This document shows positions 33,424 through 46,200 of a DNA stretch of 64,000 nt, in pieces. The notes under the pieces were generated by a model. It was not told where the DNA came from and searched no databases. It saw only the letters and a list, made by a program, of their open reading frames with translations. Numbering within the stretch: position 1 is the stretch's first letter; each line of letters opens with the position of its first letter. A program made the translations under genes and the position numbers. The stretch is from positions 3,782,001-3,846,000 of the forward strand of contig CM007992.1 of NCBI GenBank assembly GCA_002189035.1, written 5' to 3'. Source of the stretch: Utricularia gibba. Lineage: Eukaryota > Streptophyta > Magnoliopsida > Lamiales > Lentibulariaceae.

Positions 33424-34209
33424 TCAGTTCTTCTTCTTGGTCCTGCCTGAAAACATGGAGCCCAGCCCGAAGAGAGTTGCCGGAGGGATATTAAGTACAG
33501 GGTTGAATTTCACAGCATGGTTATAATTGTTGCGATTGTTCTTCTTCAGCGGCGGTCGTGAGTTATGATAACCGAAGCCGCTGTTATGTTGCGTTTGTTG
33601 TTTCTGCTGATTCTTGAGATGCTGCTGCTTTTGCCCACACGCCCGTTTTCCGGTGGCTGTGGAGCCCGTCGAGTAGCTTCTAGACAAAAGGGGCAACGGA
33701 CAAAGGCCGTGTCCACCTCCTGAGTTCAAGCTATAGCTGCGCCTGAATCTCCAGAAATACTTGGGGTTTTCTTCAGTCGTCTCAACCATGTTCCGGCTAT
33801 TCCAATCGTCGTTGGCACTTGCACTTTTGCTCGTTGGTGGTGGCGCCGGCGGCGTCGGAAGCTTGTTCTTGATTTGAAGAGGGAGGATCTTACCATCGGA
33901 GAACAGCTCTTCGGTGGAGGAAGGTTCGTAGTTAGGGGTTTCACGGGAAGCGCAGAAATCGAAATCGATTGATGCCGGCGCAGGAATGTAACCGCTGTCG
34001 ACTGACAACTGGGAAAGGTCATGGGAAAAGGAGATCCGAGGACTATCTGGGAAAGCGTGGATCGGGCTTGCCATGTCTTGTCGATCAACCACCAATCTCT
34101 CGTCGGAAATACCAAGATATCCTGCGGTTGCAGAGGATGATGAAGAACAACATCCGAATGGTGGAAATCTGAAAGTATGCATGGAAGTGGAGTTGTTTCC
34201 AGCGACCAT
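33424..34209 (-). CDS. Ser-rich plant protein, DUF1645/At1g67050-like
   Basis: Single exon, 261 residues. Conserved-looking pieces: ASIDFDFCASRE, EELFSDGKILPLQIKNK, PKYFWRFRRSYSLNSGG, LCPLPLLSRSYSTGSTATG, and near the end VKFNPVLNIPPATLFGLGSMF. These motifs (acidic xDFxF..., ADELFxxGxILPL, WRFxRSxSLN) are shared by a family of plant proteins of unknown role related to DUF1645 and membrane-associated kinase regulators. The assignment is from memory of motifs. The protein is basic at its C-terminus (GRTKKKN) and probably nuclear or membrane-peripheral. Confidence 0.6.
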   Translation of the reverse strand: MVAGNNSTSMHTFRFPPFGCCSSSSSATAGYLGISDERLVVDRQDMASPIHAFPDSPRISFSHDLSQLSVDSGYIPAPASIDFDFCASRETPNYEPSSTEELFSDGKILPLQIKNKLPTPPAPPPTSKSASANDDWNSRNMVETTEENPKYFWRFRRSYSLNSGGGHGLCPLPLLSRSYSTGSTATGKRACGQKQQHLKNQQKQQTQHNSGFGYHNSRPPLKKNNRNNYNHAVKFNPVLNIPPATLFGLGSMFSGRTKKKN

Positions 34210-35275
34210 GATTAATTATTGCTTCTCGTTGTCACATGGAAGACAAACAAACAAAAAAAAAAAAAAACAGAGATCAGGGCGATATGATTCCCCGGATTGG
34301 TGATGGGTACACACAGTCTTAGCAAGTGCCGTGTGATCATCGCGCGCTTTTGCTTTTATGTGTGTGTTCTTTCTCCATAAAATCTTCTCCCATATAAAGG
34401 AGATGGGATGATCGCTAGCTATTGCTTTTTTTGCTGAACTTGGACACGGGCAAGAACGTAAAGCAAACTTTCTAGGAAATTGAAGAGGATGAGACTTATC
34501 GATTGATAGCTGCTGTTGCATAGGTGTGGGCGTTCCCAGTTTTTAAGGTAGAAACTGAAATTTTTACAGAAGAAAGGAAAAAATTGGTGAAGTAGATATA
34601 ACAAACAACACAAAAGCAAGGCGTGGCCTTCATCAGGCGTATGCACAAAAATCCAATTGAACAACACAAAAGCAAGTACATGAATTTTTTCCTCACTGTG
34701 GCTGTGGGGATAGAGGAGATGGGTCCAATGCTCCACAAATCGGGCCACCTGTTCATGTGAACCCACAAAAAGCAAATGATTGACAGCACACTTCTCCCCA
34801 AAGAACCTTTAACCAAATCACAGACGTTCTTGCATCCTCACCACCATATTCCGCAGGTGCCACATTGGACATGCTGTCACCAAACATCAGATGATACTAA
34901 TATGCCATGTACACCCACCGAAACTTCCAATAGACAGCAGATAAAAGTAGTTAATTGCCACGACCTTTATGCAGAGGCCACGTTAAAAGCTTATCCGAGA
35001 ATCCGGCAGCACCAGAAAAATAAAGAATGCATTTGCCAGTTCGAAGTCACGATATGTCATCATATGCATAGATAATGGCTTCAAGATATTAATGGATCTG
35101 TTTCCAAGTTAACTCATGTAAAGGGGCAACCTTACGAATTAGGTCATCACAAATTTGTAGTGTCCCTATGATGAAGAAAAAGGGCACCAACAATCCAACT
35201 TCACAAAAAAGAATAATCCAAATCACTGGTTCTTTATCAAACCAAGGGCCGGGTCGTCAAATGAAATGAAGATTT
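34210..35275. other. intergenic, no gene recognised
   Basis: Upstream region of the Ser-rich gene and 3' flank of eS7. An A-run of about 15 lies near 34252-34266. Short frames only. Confidence 0.4.
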
Positions 35276-36209
35276 TCATGCCTCCACTACAGGGAAGTCA
35301 AAGACAACATCTTTCCCTGAGAGTTTCCTATACACACAGGCGAATGTTTCCAACTTGTTCTCTGTGTCGTTCTTAGCCTTTGGGTCCAAGAAAATCTGAA
35401 GATCATCAATGAAGCGGAGCACGTTTGAGTGCAAAGTAATGGGACTTCAGATATAAGAACAATTGGGGACAATCACCTTGATGATCTTTGACCCATCCAC
35501 TCTGTATCTTACACGTTTTCCAACAATCTCAGCAGGATAAACAACATCCTCAAGGATAGCCTCATGCACAGAAGTTAGAGTGCGGGATCTGGGTCTTTGG
35601 ACAGCCGAACCCTTTTTTGGTGGACGCACTATCCTTCTGGTGGCAACCAGCACAACTTCCTACAAGCATCCAAAGATAAACAACACGGGGAGTTTCAGTA
35701 AAACAAAATGCATTATTGATACCTCCGCGTGATTGTTTTTAAAAGTAAGCTATAACCTTTCCACTGAATTTCTTCTCAAGCTCCCTAACCAGCCTAGGGT
35801 GAATCTTGCGAAAAGACTTCCTCAATCTATAAGGCACATGGATGACAACCACCTTTTTACTTCCCGAAATGTCAATCTGCCTGAAAAGCCGCCGCGAATT
35901 ATCAAATATTCATCGAGGAGGCCCAGCAACAAAGCAAAAGCATAGCATTAGAACTCTTACAGAGCAGAGTTGATGAAGAGATCTTTCAAGTCGCTCTTGA
36001 GTTCTTGGTTGGTGTTTTCCAAGTCAAACAAGGCCTGAAGATACAGATGAAACCCATAAAAGCAAAAGTTAAGAAAAATAAAATAAAATAAGTTGGTTAA
36101 ACAGAACAACTCAACAGCTAATTTGGTAGACCACCTGAGCAACATTTTCTTCAAATTCACTGGGTTCAGCTTCCTTGTCTTTACGGATTTTCTGCAACGC
36201 CGTATACAT
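35276..36209 (-). CDS. RPS7: 40S ribosomal protein eS7
   Basis: Five in-phase exons: 36209-36135, 36034-35961, 35880-35757, 35659-35477 and 35395-35276 (TGA), 576 nt, 191 residues, the normal length for plant eS7. Sequence includes [60 protein letters not shown] and [12 protein letters not shown]. It is a structural protein of the small cytosolic subunit. An AG immediately upstream (36217-36218) and a donor at 36540-36541 show a 5'-UTR intron of about 325 bp, common for plant ribosomal protein genes. Confidence 0.95.
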
Positions 36210-36985
36210 CTTTGACCTAGAAAAAGTAACATGACTAAAGCGCTGGCGACCTTCAGATTTCCAATTTAACATGACTAATTAATAAACCAAGAACGATTAA
36301 GAACAAGAATCCGAATTTCTAAATGAAAAAGGTACTCGCAGACAAATCTTCCTACAATGAAGAAAGCACCGTAGTGCACAAAGAAGCGCGCAGAGCACAC
36401 GTAGCTAGTCAACATAACTCATGAACGATATGCACACACGGCATACCCACCCAACGACTACATTCCAAATAAATCTCACGCGAATGATGCAAGAGAAAAC
36501 CGAATGATAAATATCGAAAGGAGCTTCTTACCCGATATGCTCACTTCGTCGCACTGAAGCGCCAGAGGCCACTCGCTGTAAGCTCGGGAAAGGGCCGAAT
36601 GAGTGTTTATATCAGACTTCAGAACCCTAGAGGATTTGGAAGAGTCCGACCGTCTGCAACTAGACTACGATCTATCTGAAAGAAGGATGCCGGCCCAGTC
36701 TGTTGATAGTTTCGACAAGTCCAATTCCATTGTTAGATATGGTCCAGAAATCATGTCCCAGGCCTGGACCCAGTACCAGACCCAAGATATCCTCATCGGC
36801 CATAGCCACGAGTTATGAGTTACCACGTAGAAAAACTGAACATCAGTGAGGAATTTTTGGTGCTAAATCTTAGAGTTTTGAGTTTGATGATCGTGTTCCC
36901 ACAGAAGTACAGGTACATAACAAGTTCTTTGACGATGTGGTTAGACCAAACACACACGCGCGCAGAAGAACGAGCACGTTGCTGG
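36210..36985. other. eS7 5'-UTR intron/promoter and ABA4 3' flank
   Basis: Intron of the eS7 leader at about 36217-36541, first leader exon near 36542-36600, then the promoter. The last part is the 3' flank of ABA4. No other gene. Confidence 0.5.
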
Positions 36986-38653
36986 CTACTTATTATCAAG
37001 TGGACGCGGAATTCCACCTTCCTCATGTCCCCTGCTGGGAGTCAGAGATTTGGTGATGAAATGAACCAGAACTCCAATAGGGCAGAACAGAAGGCAAAGC
37101 GTGATCGAATGCCTCATCTCCAAATTGTTCTTCAACCCGTCAAAGTAAATCTGCCTGTTTTCACAGATACAACAAACACAATTCTCATGTACATGCATTT
37201 GAAAGACATTTTACCTAATTACTGGGATGTATTTTGCATGTTTCACCTTGCTGCAAAAAGATCGATGGCTAGCAGATGAATCCAAGCTGAACTCAATGTC
37301 ATCTCACTCGAAAACAACTTCCCTATACCCGAAAGCTAAACGAACATGGGCATTTGGGTCAAATTAGTCGCTTCAGCCATAAGAAACACACGAATCACAC
37401 GGAAAAAACACACCTCTGGGAGCCAGTATTCATTGGCAAACATCAGGTGCATGGTTTCAGGGGTCCATGACTGATAAAGCAGAAAGGCATAAAGTAATCC
37501 GAGAGCAATGTAAGGAATGCTGTTTGCCATTAATTTCTTAGTCTGCACAAGACAATTTTCCCGGGAATTGAGAGATTAAACAGATAAATCTCTAAACACT
37601 TCAATCTAATGCCTGAAGGAATGAACAAGAATTTCGGAAGGATCAATAAATGAACAAGATTTGAAGGAAAGGCTCATAAAAACGAATATGCAAGGTAAAC
37701 ACTCTCTTACAAATTCACACTTGGGAGCCACAACCATAGCAGTGTAAAATGGAAGAACAGCGACAGTTCCAACGGTAAACGCACTGCTAGCAATCTGTGA
37801 ACTTGCAAGCCCTGCGGACACACATCATACAGAGTAAATTAACAAATAGGAAACCACTGGACAACTCATCAGGTGTTCTCAACAGAAATGCCACATTTTA
37901 CAGCCTGGTAAAAGCCGTAAGATTGGAAAGCTTTCAGCCCCAAACGACTACCAGCATAAACATGTGCTCTTACAAATATGCCTCCCGCACATTTTTTGCA
38001 GGATGTTATCAAGTATCTGACAAGGATATTAAAGGTGCTAGAATGCCTGGTTAAACACTTAAAGAACATCATAGGGTATTACATGAAGCAGATACAACTG
38101 AGTTCCGTCTGTACAGAGAGCCACTTCCAGGGTTTGGTTGACTGGGGATTCTAGGAACCCCAACAAAGCCAGGAATGTGGTTCATTTTTATCCCAGTGAA
38201 TGCTAGGCCAAAGAAGTCGGATTTCTTCATGCCTTGGCCAGCAGCATGCCCATGTATCTGACACAAGGCAATGTTGTTGGAAGGGTTGCAGGACAATCTT
38301 GGGCGCTCACTCTACCATGTGGATAAAAAGAGAAGATCAGTCATCAAAGTACTTCCAGAGGTCACCAAGATGACTTACCATATGAAAAAATTAAGGAAAC
38401 CATGTTAGAACATAATATGGTCCTGAACAAAACTGTGATTTTCCAAAACAACCTACCGGCGTTCAAAGCACAAGACTGATATCATTAAAAAAAAAAAAAA
38501 AAAAAAAAACCAACAGCAGTAGAATCAGAAATTCATGCTTGATGTACGGGCCCAACGTCGAAACCCATAAAAAATAAGGGTTTCAGAAAAGGTCCCCCTT
38601 ACCTGGTAAGCGACACAGATCCTTGGAGTAAAAAGATGAGAGAATAACGCCAT
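36986..38653 (-). CDS. ABA4: ABA4, neoxanthin synthesis protein
   Basis: Six in-phase exons: 38653-38603 ([17 protein letters not shown]), 38311-38083, 37811-37711, 37542-37414, 37335-37247 and 37154-36986, 768 nt, 255 residues. Mature part: [96 protein letters not shown]. The first ~90 residues look like a plastid transit peptide. Several membrane helices are visible. ABA4 is a plastid envelope/thylakoid membrane protein needed to convert violaxanthin to neoxanthin, a precursor of abscisic acid. The A-run of 23 (38487-38509) lies in intron 1. The first exon was chosen because it is the only upstream ATG exon with a donor in the correct phase. Confidence 0.87.
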
Positions 38654-39622
38654 TCAGCCAACGCCAGAAAAAACTTGTACAGGAACTGCAGGGTACTGCG
38701 CCCCAAGTGGAGGTTAAAGTAAGGATCTTGATTGAGTTCCTCCGTCAAGAAGCGTGCTGGAAGGTTGAGGTAGTTACACGGGAAGAGTTGTTAAAAAGCA
38801 ACTAAGTGGGAAGGCGACCGTTAATTCGGAAGGCAAATCTAGCGAAGCAATGATGTTGGACAAGGACGATGGTACTCCAACACATCCCATTCTTTGCTTT
38901 ATCGAGCGAGCAGAGAAGCGTAGTTGAGACCTCGTGGTCACACATGGAATGGAAGACTTCCATGGCCGCCCCACCTTCACCTCGCCTGCGCAGAAAGTAG
39001 AGTAGTGGACGGACATTGATGAGTGTTTGAAGTTAATTGTTAGGTTTACTGCTAATGCGATTGGAATTTAAGTAATTGGCAACTTGGTCAAACTTTTTCC
39101 CACGCTAACCATCCACACTCCATTCAGAGAGAAATCTGGAGAGAACATGTCCAGAATCTGAACCGTCCAATCATCCAGAGAGAAATCAGCATTCAAAACT
39201 TCACATCTGGGAAATCTCTGGAGCGTGCTCCGCCTCTACTTCTGTGTATGTGACCGTTGTAACATCAAAATTCCTTTTTTTTTCACATCTCAGATAATTC
39301 TTTCAGGACCGCACAAATTGTAGAAAAATAGGTAGTCCAGGATTCCGTTGATGGGAGCTACACAGCAACCATGAGGAGTTGTGTATGAATGGATCATAGG
39401 CAAAATTCAGTAAAGCGCAATGTGGAAGAAGATACATGAAAGGGATGTCTTTTGAGGGGAAATAAAATTGTTATTACACAAAACAAACACAGCACCGAAC
39501 TCGAAAAAAAAAACAAAATGGTGAGAATCAAGCAACGAGTCTCAGCCAAAAAACACAACACCAAAGGAACATAAGGAAACTCTTATTGAGCCAACAGGAA
39601 GAGTGTGCTGGTTCGTGGATGC
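38654..39622. other. intergenic, no gene recognised
   Basis: ABA4 upstream region and RBCS 3' flank. An open stretch on the minus strand at 38774-39016 has no similarity and is not needed by ABA4. Confidence 0.4.
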
Positions 39623-40472
39623 TTAGGTAGATGCGGGCTTGTACGCGATGAAACTGCAGATCTGGACTTGGCGCAAGTTATCGAATCCAATGACTCGGAT
39701 ATGAGCATCGGGGTGTTCCTTCTTTGCCTCCTCCAGCTCGGCCAGCACCTGGGACGGGTCTGTGCACCCGAACATGGGCAGCTTCCACATCGTCCAGTAC
39801 CTCCCATCGTAGTACCCAGGAGAGCTATGGTTCTCACGGTACACAAATGCCGCCTGCCAAAAACCCAAAAGGAAGATGATGATGATCATAGTGGGCTCAC
39901 ACAACGTTTCTTCTAGATGTTGCAACCGTTTTTAAGAATAACACTCCAAGAAAACATTTTTCCCCTCTGTAAACACTCACATAGATAATAGTGTGGCTAA
40001 AACAGAAACTATTAACATTTTCCCACTTCGCAACAAATATGTAAGGCGAAGATGCGGGAGTGAAAACGAAGGCGCAAAGATCGAACCCCGAGTGTGAATT
40101 CGAGGCAAGGAATGAGCTTCAAACGGAGAAGGTAATCAATTTGCTTCGCGAGTTGGTCTGAGGTAAGCTCAGGGAGGTAAGACAGAGTCTCGAACTTCTT
40201 AGCCCCAACAGTCGGCCACACCTGAAAACCCAATTAAACGGATATATTTAAAATTATCACATCACACACAGAGAGAAGGCATGGACAATTTAAAAAGTTC
40301 CGACCTTCATGCATTGCACTCTTCCTCCGTTGCTGGGGAGGGAGGCGAATTCAACGGACTTCCTGGTCACAGGGAAGGAGGTGGCGACGGATTTGAGACC
40401 GGTGAAGGGGGCCACCATGTTGGCCTGGGCGGCAGGTGTGGCAACGGCGGAGGAAAACATGGAAGAGGCCAT
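39623..40472 (-). CDS. RBCS: Rubisco small subunit
   Basis: Three in-phase exons: 40472-40305, 40221-40087 and 39853-39623 (TAA), 534 nt, 177 residues. Transit peptide [20 protein letters not shown]... up to GGRVQC, then the mature start [20 protein letters not shown]. The small-subunit core follows: [44 protein letters not shown]. The two intron positions (after MK and before the VYREN block) are those of plant RBCS genes. The protein joins RbcL in the stroma to form the L8S8 enzyme. Compared with common RBCS sequences, the [13 protein letters not shown] stretch is unusual. Intact. Confidence 0.95.
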
Positions 40473-40553
40473 CGGCTAAGGCGCTGTGAATTGTGTGTTC
40501 CTCTGCTCTACTACCACTGCAGTATCTTTTTTTATTCACAAGGTGTTCATGTG

Positions 40554-40680
40554 TATATAAAGTTGGATCCTTGCCGTCATTTTGGGAATTGGATTGGCAT
40601 CGTGTGGCTCATAGAGGAGAAGAGCAGAGCCTTATCGTCAAGAAACAACCACACACCAAAACACGTCTTATCCGATAAAG
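40554..40680 (-). promoter_or_regulatory. RBCS promoter: TATA box and I-box cluster
   Basis: TATATA at 40554-40559 lies about 82 bp upstream of the ATG. Upstream are GATAAG (I-box core) at 40631-40636 and 40667-40672 on the minus strand and GATAAAG at 40674-40680 on the plus strand, next to a CACGT core near 40662. I-box and G-box-like cores close to the TATA box are the hallmark of light-regulated RBCS promoters. Confidence 0.65.
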
Positions 40681-41798
40681 GAGGGTCACAAAACTTGCTT
40701 GCGCTAGCCTCCAAGACGTTTATTATGCTCGCTGCTCAGTCTCATCCTCCATGCCTTTTCAGGACCATACCATCCGAATGCATTTGAAACAATCACTTCA
40801 AAATATAAACTCCCCAAATGCTCCGAAAACAATATCCGCTGCAATTCAGTTCAGCTGTCTCACAGCGCACTGGGCCTAGTGTAATGACAAACCATTCAAG
40901 GCCCATGTGAGTCGCACGTTAGCTCCAGAAAGCGAAAATGACCTTGAGGAATTGTGCTTTTCCCATGAGCTTGGTTTATGTTATTGGACTTCAAACATCT
41001 ACAATAGTTGAACAAATTACGTATTCTACGAAAGCTTCAATCAACCAGGTCCTTGTGCTAACAAGCGAACGGAGAGTCTCTTACTTGGGTGTGCCTTTTG
41101 ACTTTCAGTGTGAATCATATGCGCAGTAGTTGGTCCCTGGCCCATGTTCGTGGTCGGGGCAAGCTCGGAAATCAAGTTTGTTTGGTTCATCCAACAGTTG
41201 GTCCACGCTCTAAACTCCCGAGCACAGAGGTAAAAATGAAGAACTGGAGCCCACCCAGCTCACACTCAAATTTAATTTTTCCATGCAATATGCACACAGC
41301 ATGTCGATATGCATTCCCTGCCATGGATGAGCGATCATTAGAGAATAGTAAATCCATCTTGCGTTTCATTATTATGCATCAAATTGCGCTACAAGACACT
41401 CGTATAATACCCCTTTCTAACTTGAATTTGATTAGGTTTAAAAATATGAAATCAATCCAAACTTCATACATAGAGCGGATTTAGGTGGATTTTTCCGATA
41501 CACATGTGAACGACAACAAGGGCCTTTTATGACAAGTATACTTATTGTTCCACCGCTTTAGAAGCCGCACCTAACCAACCCATACGGCTGAGTGAGATGC
41601 CTTATATCATCGCCGAATTCCCAGGGAATTTGTGAACAATCCATCTACACACCGAGCGATACTTTCGCTTCATTATTTCATTCCGGACGGGACAGACGAA
41701 ACTTTGGAGTAAATGCAGCACGACTGCTTCATCATTTTTCTTTTTTACCTTTTACTCCCGTACCCAGAAAATACGGACAGAAATGGCAGTTCCATGCT
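40681..41798. other. intergenic, no gene recognised
   Basis: Distal RBCS promoter and 3' flank of the KCS gene. Short broken frames only. Confidence 0.4.
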
Positions 41799-43286
41799 CT
41801 ACAGCTTGACAACTTCAGGGATGAAAACGGGGTATCTCTCGATGCAATCGACCCAGGGGCTATCCTCCGGGCATTTTTTTACAGTCCTGTTGCATTTCCA
41901 AACTGCGCTGTTACACTTGGAATCCACTCCCGAACGCAATCTGCCATACTCTGTCACCTTTCTTCATCCTCCCTTTAGCTTCAATGTAAGCGATTTCGTA
42001 CCAGAGTGAAGACGAAGACGTGTTTCCAAAGCGGTGAAGCGTCATGCGAGATGCCTCAACGTGTTCCGCAGAAAGCTGGAGACTCTTCTGCAATTCGTCA
42101 ATCACAGCACGACCTCCGGCGTGGATGCAAAAGTGTTCGAAAGCTAGTTTGAAATCGGGTATGTAGGGCTTCCACTTGGGATTGAAAATCTTCCTTCCAA
42201 TTAGTGTTAACAGAAACAGGAGCTGCTCTGACGCCGGGAGAACTAAAGGCCCGATGGTGGTGATGTTGGATTTCAGGGCTTCTCCGGCGATAACCATCAA
42301 ATCTTTAGACAGATCTATGCCAACCTTACCCTGAGGATCTTCTTGTTCGTAAACGCATTTGTAAGCTTTGTCCTCCGAGCCTTTATGGGTTCGGACGACG
42401 TGGACGAGCTTGTATTTGGCACGGCGGCTGTGGCGGCGTTTATTGGAGAGGAGAACTGCGGCGCCGCCCATTCTGAAGAGACAGTTGGGGAGGAGCATTG
42501 CCCTCTCCGATCCCCTGTAGTAGTTGGGGGTGATGATCTCGGTACTCACGACCAGCGCATTGGAATCGGGATGAACCTGGAGCAAATCCCTGGCCAAATC
42601 AATGGAAATCAAGCCTGCGCTGCACCCATGCCTGAAAGATTGAAGCTTTTGATATTGCTCCTGAGCTTGTACTTATTGACCACCATTGCTGAAAAGGATG
42701 GAGTGGGTGAAAACAGACTGCAATTGACGATCAGAATATCGATATCCTTAGGCTTGATTCCAGTTTTGGTCATCAAGGCGTCGATGGAGGAAAAGATCAC
42801 CTCCTCCGCTTCGCTCCTAGCGGCCTCCATAGTGGGCGTGGGAGGAATAAAATGAATAGCAGGGGGTAAACATGTTTCTTCCCCAAGACCCGATCTTTCG
42901 AGAATTCTCATCTGGAACTCGACGCTTTTGGGATTGTCCTTGAGAATCAAGCGGGAATGCTCCATAAATGTTGAGAAGGGAACTCTGCAGGTGACCGGGG
43001 GCTTGTAGCAGGTGTAATCAACTAGGTAAATGGAGCGTGGCTTCGACATGAAGTAGATGGTGGGGATGATGATGGCTAAGAAAACAGAAGAGAGAAGCAC
43101 GACAAGGTCCATGCTAAGGAAACTCCAAATCTTGGTAAGTATCTCGTCGGGGTTGTGGAAGAGCTGTGGAGCTACGGCTACGACGATGGGTATGAGTAGC
43201 AAGGTGAGGAAGTTGTTGACGGTGTACTGGTATCCCAGCTTCACGTACTTGAGGTGCTTAGCTACTGGCCGCGTCGGCGTCGGCAT
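41799..43286 (-). CDS. 3-ketoacyl-CoA synthase (KCS), two compensating frameshifts
   Basis: Intronless, like most KCS genes; 1488 nt, about 495 residues. Two N-terminal membrane segments ([36 protein letters not shown]), then VDYTCYKPP, the FAE1/KCS domain and the chalcone-synthase-like C-terminal half. Condensing-enzyme residues are found in the GCSAG context (catalytic Cys), HAGGRAVID (His) and RFGNTSSSS (Asn). The enzyme elongates very-long-chain acyl-CoAs in the ER for waxes and cuticle. Two frame breaks occur: one base missing at a CCC (42625-42627, plus strand), exactly at the catalytic Cys, and one extra base at 41919-41920 just before [10 protein letters not shown]. Together they cancel, so total length is right. 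This pattern suggests sequence error rather than decay. Confidence 0.88.
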
Positions 43287-46200
43287 CTTGTTCCGGTTGT
43301 ATGCGTGTGCTGTATGAATTTGGATTTCGAAAGAGAGTTGGGGGAAGGGAGATGAATTTAAAGACGGGGGAAAGAAACAGGGAAGAAGGCGGATTGTGGT
43401 GCGCTGGTGCGGGTGCGGGTGGTGTTGACAGAGGAGCAGCATTCAATGACACAGGTGAGGAGTTTAATGAACCGGCGCCTCAACAGTCGCTTCGCTTCGC
43501 TTCCCTTCCCCTCCCCTTAGCTGGACTGGTACTGCACCGGCTAACTGGACTAGACTTTTTTTATCTTCTATTTTTCCAAAAAGAATTCACACGCAAAAAA
43601 GGAGGGGATATTTAAGTAGTGTTCATTAATATTTATTCGCATTATTTATACTTTCCGAAAAATATAAAATATAAGTAAAAATAATTTATAAAAATAGATA
43701 TCTTACTATTTTTAATTATTACTGTTCATATAACTTGATTTTAAAAAGATTTTTACTATAATTAAAAATAAAAATTGATTATATTTCGTGAGCAAATTAT
43801 TTTTATTATTTCAAAAATAGAAATAATTAGGAAAAATATTTCGAATTGTGTGAAGCTTGTGGAGACAAGTGATGAACTTAATGGTTATAGTGTGGTCGGC
43901 GACAAGAAGATGAATCACTGGGGAGCGCCCGTAAATCAACGAGTTGTTAGTGAGCGTTCCTTCACTGTGGAACCGTTACAATTATTTCATTCTGATATGC
44001 CGAAAATCTCATTCATTCAAAAACTATGAGGTATACTGCTGTAGACAATGTGGGGGCATCATCACTCGAGTCGAGGAGTAGTTATCGACAATTATGGCAG
44101 ATATTGGGGATTCGGGAAAACATTCCAAGGTCGGTTACCTTTTACTGCGTCTGACTGGATGTGGGTGTGGTTGTGCAATAAACTTAAGATTCTATTGCAA
44201 TTTGCAGTGCAACAGATCTAGAGAGAAAGCTCCACATTTGACTGCAACTAATTCATCTAGCCTAGACTAGAATGTGCGGTGAAAAGGATGGATGGGCCGC
44301 GGAGAGTCATCCGATTCTACAAACGCGTTTTTTCTTTTATTGCGAGTTTATTTATTTCGGAAGAAGGAGATTCGATCACGTCATGTGGTGACTGGTGTGT
44401 GTACATGGGCTGGGATGGATGGGTTACAAAATCACGGTTTTACTGATTGATTTGAGTTGCGCCGAGTGTCCAGTGGTGCCCTCCGTCAATTTTGAACTTG
44501 GTCTGGGTCTTTCAAGCTAAGAATGTTGTCAAGGCGCAAGAATACAGAAAGCCATTCCTGCCTGCAGTGCATGTGCCATTGTTGACTTGGATGCGTAATT
44601 TGGGATGGGGTCTTGCTCTAACGGAAATATCAGAGCAAGATTGAAATATAGGTTAGTAAAGTTACGGGGACATGTGTTCCAGCGGATACCGTGACTGGTT
44701 AAGGCCAGCCGATGACGGAAGGTGGAATGCCAATTTGTGGGTGGATGGGAGTTGTTGGGTTGACTCTAGGAAGACCGTTTTCTCTGTCTTGGAAACTCAG
44801 GATTCCAATATGGACCCACGTCTCCTTGATATGTGTGGTGTGAACTCTACTCTACCCAATTCAAGAGCTCGGTCCCAGGCCACGCCACGCCCGAGACAGA
44901 GGAGTCTTTGAGGAGAAACACAAACTATTATGTGTCCATTGACACGCACACGCTGCCAGTGCCTGTGGAGGAAAAGGATGGGTTTGTGTCTGAGCTTGAT
45001 AAAACTCAACGTGCAACAGCCAGCCACCAGCCAGCATGTGGGTGACTGCTGCTCCGCCGTCCTTCTGCCAGAAAATATTAACTGTGCATGGTGACACCTT
45101 ACGTTCCATCTCCACATGCTTCTCTATTTCAATAAAGTCATATGGACCTATCTTCCTCAATCACCTATTCCTGTGGAATCTATCTATATCACATGATGTT
45201 TTCGTTTGGCTAATGTTGGGGTAGGAGGTGCGCATTTTTTCTTCAACAACTTCGGTACTTCAGTATTTCGCCAGTACAAATATTCCCCCCCCCCCCCCCC
45301 CCCCCCACCACCAAAAAAAAAAGCATTTACATAGACAGGAATGGAATTGGATTCTTCACCACTAACTGCATGCCTTTGGGCAAACCTTGATCTTGAATAT
45401 CGATGATCATTTATTTTTTTTTATCCTTATTCTAATCATAGTTTTCTTTTGCGCTTCAAAACTCATAAGAATTGAATATTTGTCCAAACAAAGTGTTGAA
45501 TCTTACGGGATACTTTACTGCCTTGGCAAGCCAATGATACTTCCTCAAGGTAAAGAAACTCAACCAAGTAGTCGCCGAGTATTGAGGAATGAGTATGCGA
45601 ATATTTTCTCAATGGTAGATGATGGAGATTTGCACCTGGGGAGGTCAATAAGAGATGGTTTGATTTCAACAAGTAGAAAAGGCCATTGATAAAGTTGCTT
45701 GTTCTATATTACACCGTCAAAGGCTTACAGCGTCAGATTGGTTTTGTTTTGTTACAGGGGAAAAAGGACCAGTCGCAGGTCAGGGGAGCCACTGGGCATA
45801 CACACTACCTGCTCTGTTTTGGAGGGGGAATATTTTCCTACCTTTGAGCTAACTCAAAGTTGGCTGCATGTGAACTCGGTGAATACTATCGCCCACTGCA
45901 TGGGTGTGGTCGTTTTTCCTTCTTCTTCGCACCATTACTTTTTTACATTAAAGATGAGGGGAATCATATTAGTGAGTAGCGCCGCTCAACGCATCGATAT
46001 TAGGAAAATTTAGTGACAGGGTGAAGGTGTTGTGGTAACCAGAATGAGTAAGTGATGTGACTGGGAATGCAGAGTTCCCTAGTTCATACAATGTTCTTTC
46101 TTCACTGGAGCAGCCATTGGCGTGGTAAAGGATAGTGTAGTAGTCTTGGAATTTGGTTTGACCTTGTTTGCCCTCCTCCAAAGGATGCTGAGTGATAAAC

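Noticed and set aside
38774-39016. Possible upstream transit-peptide exon for ABA4
   Set aside because: The exon at 38603-38653 has its own ATG and a donor in the right phase; this stretch is not needed and lacks similarity.
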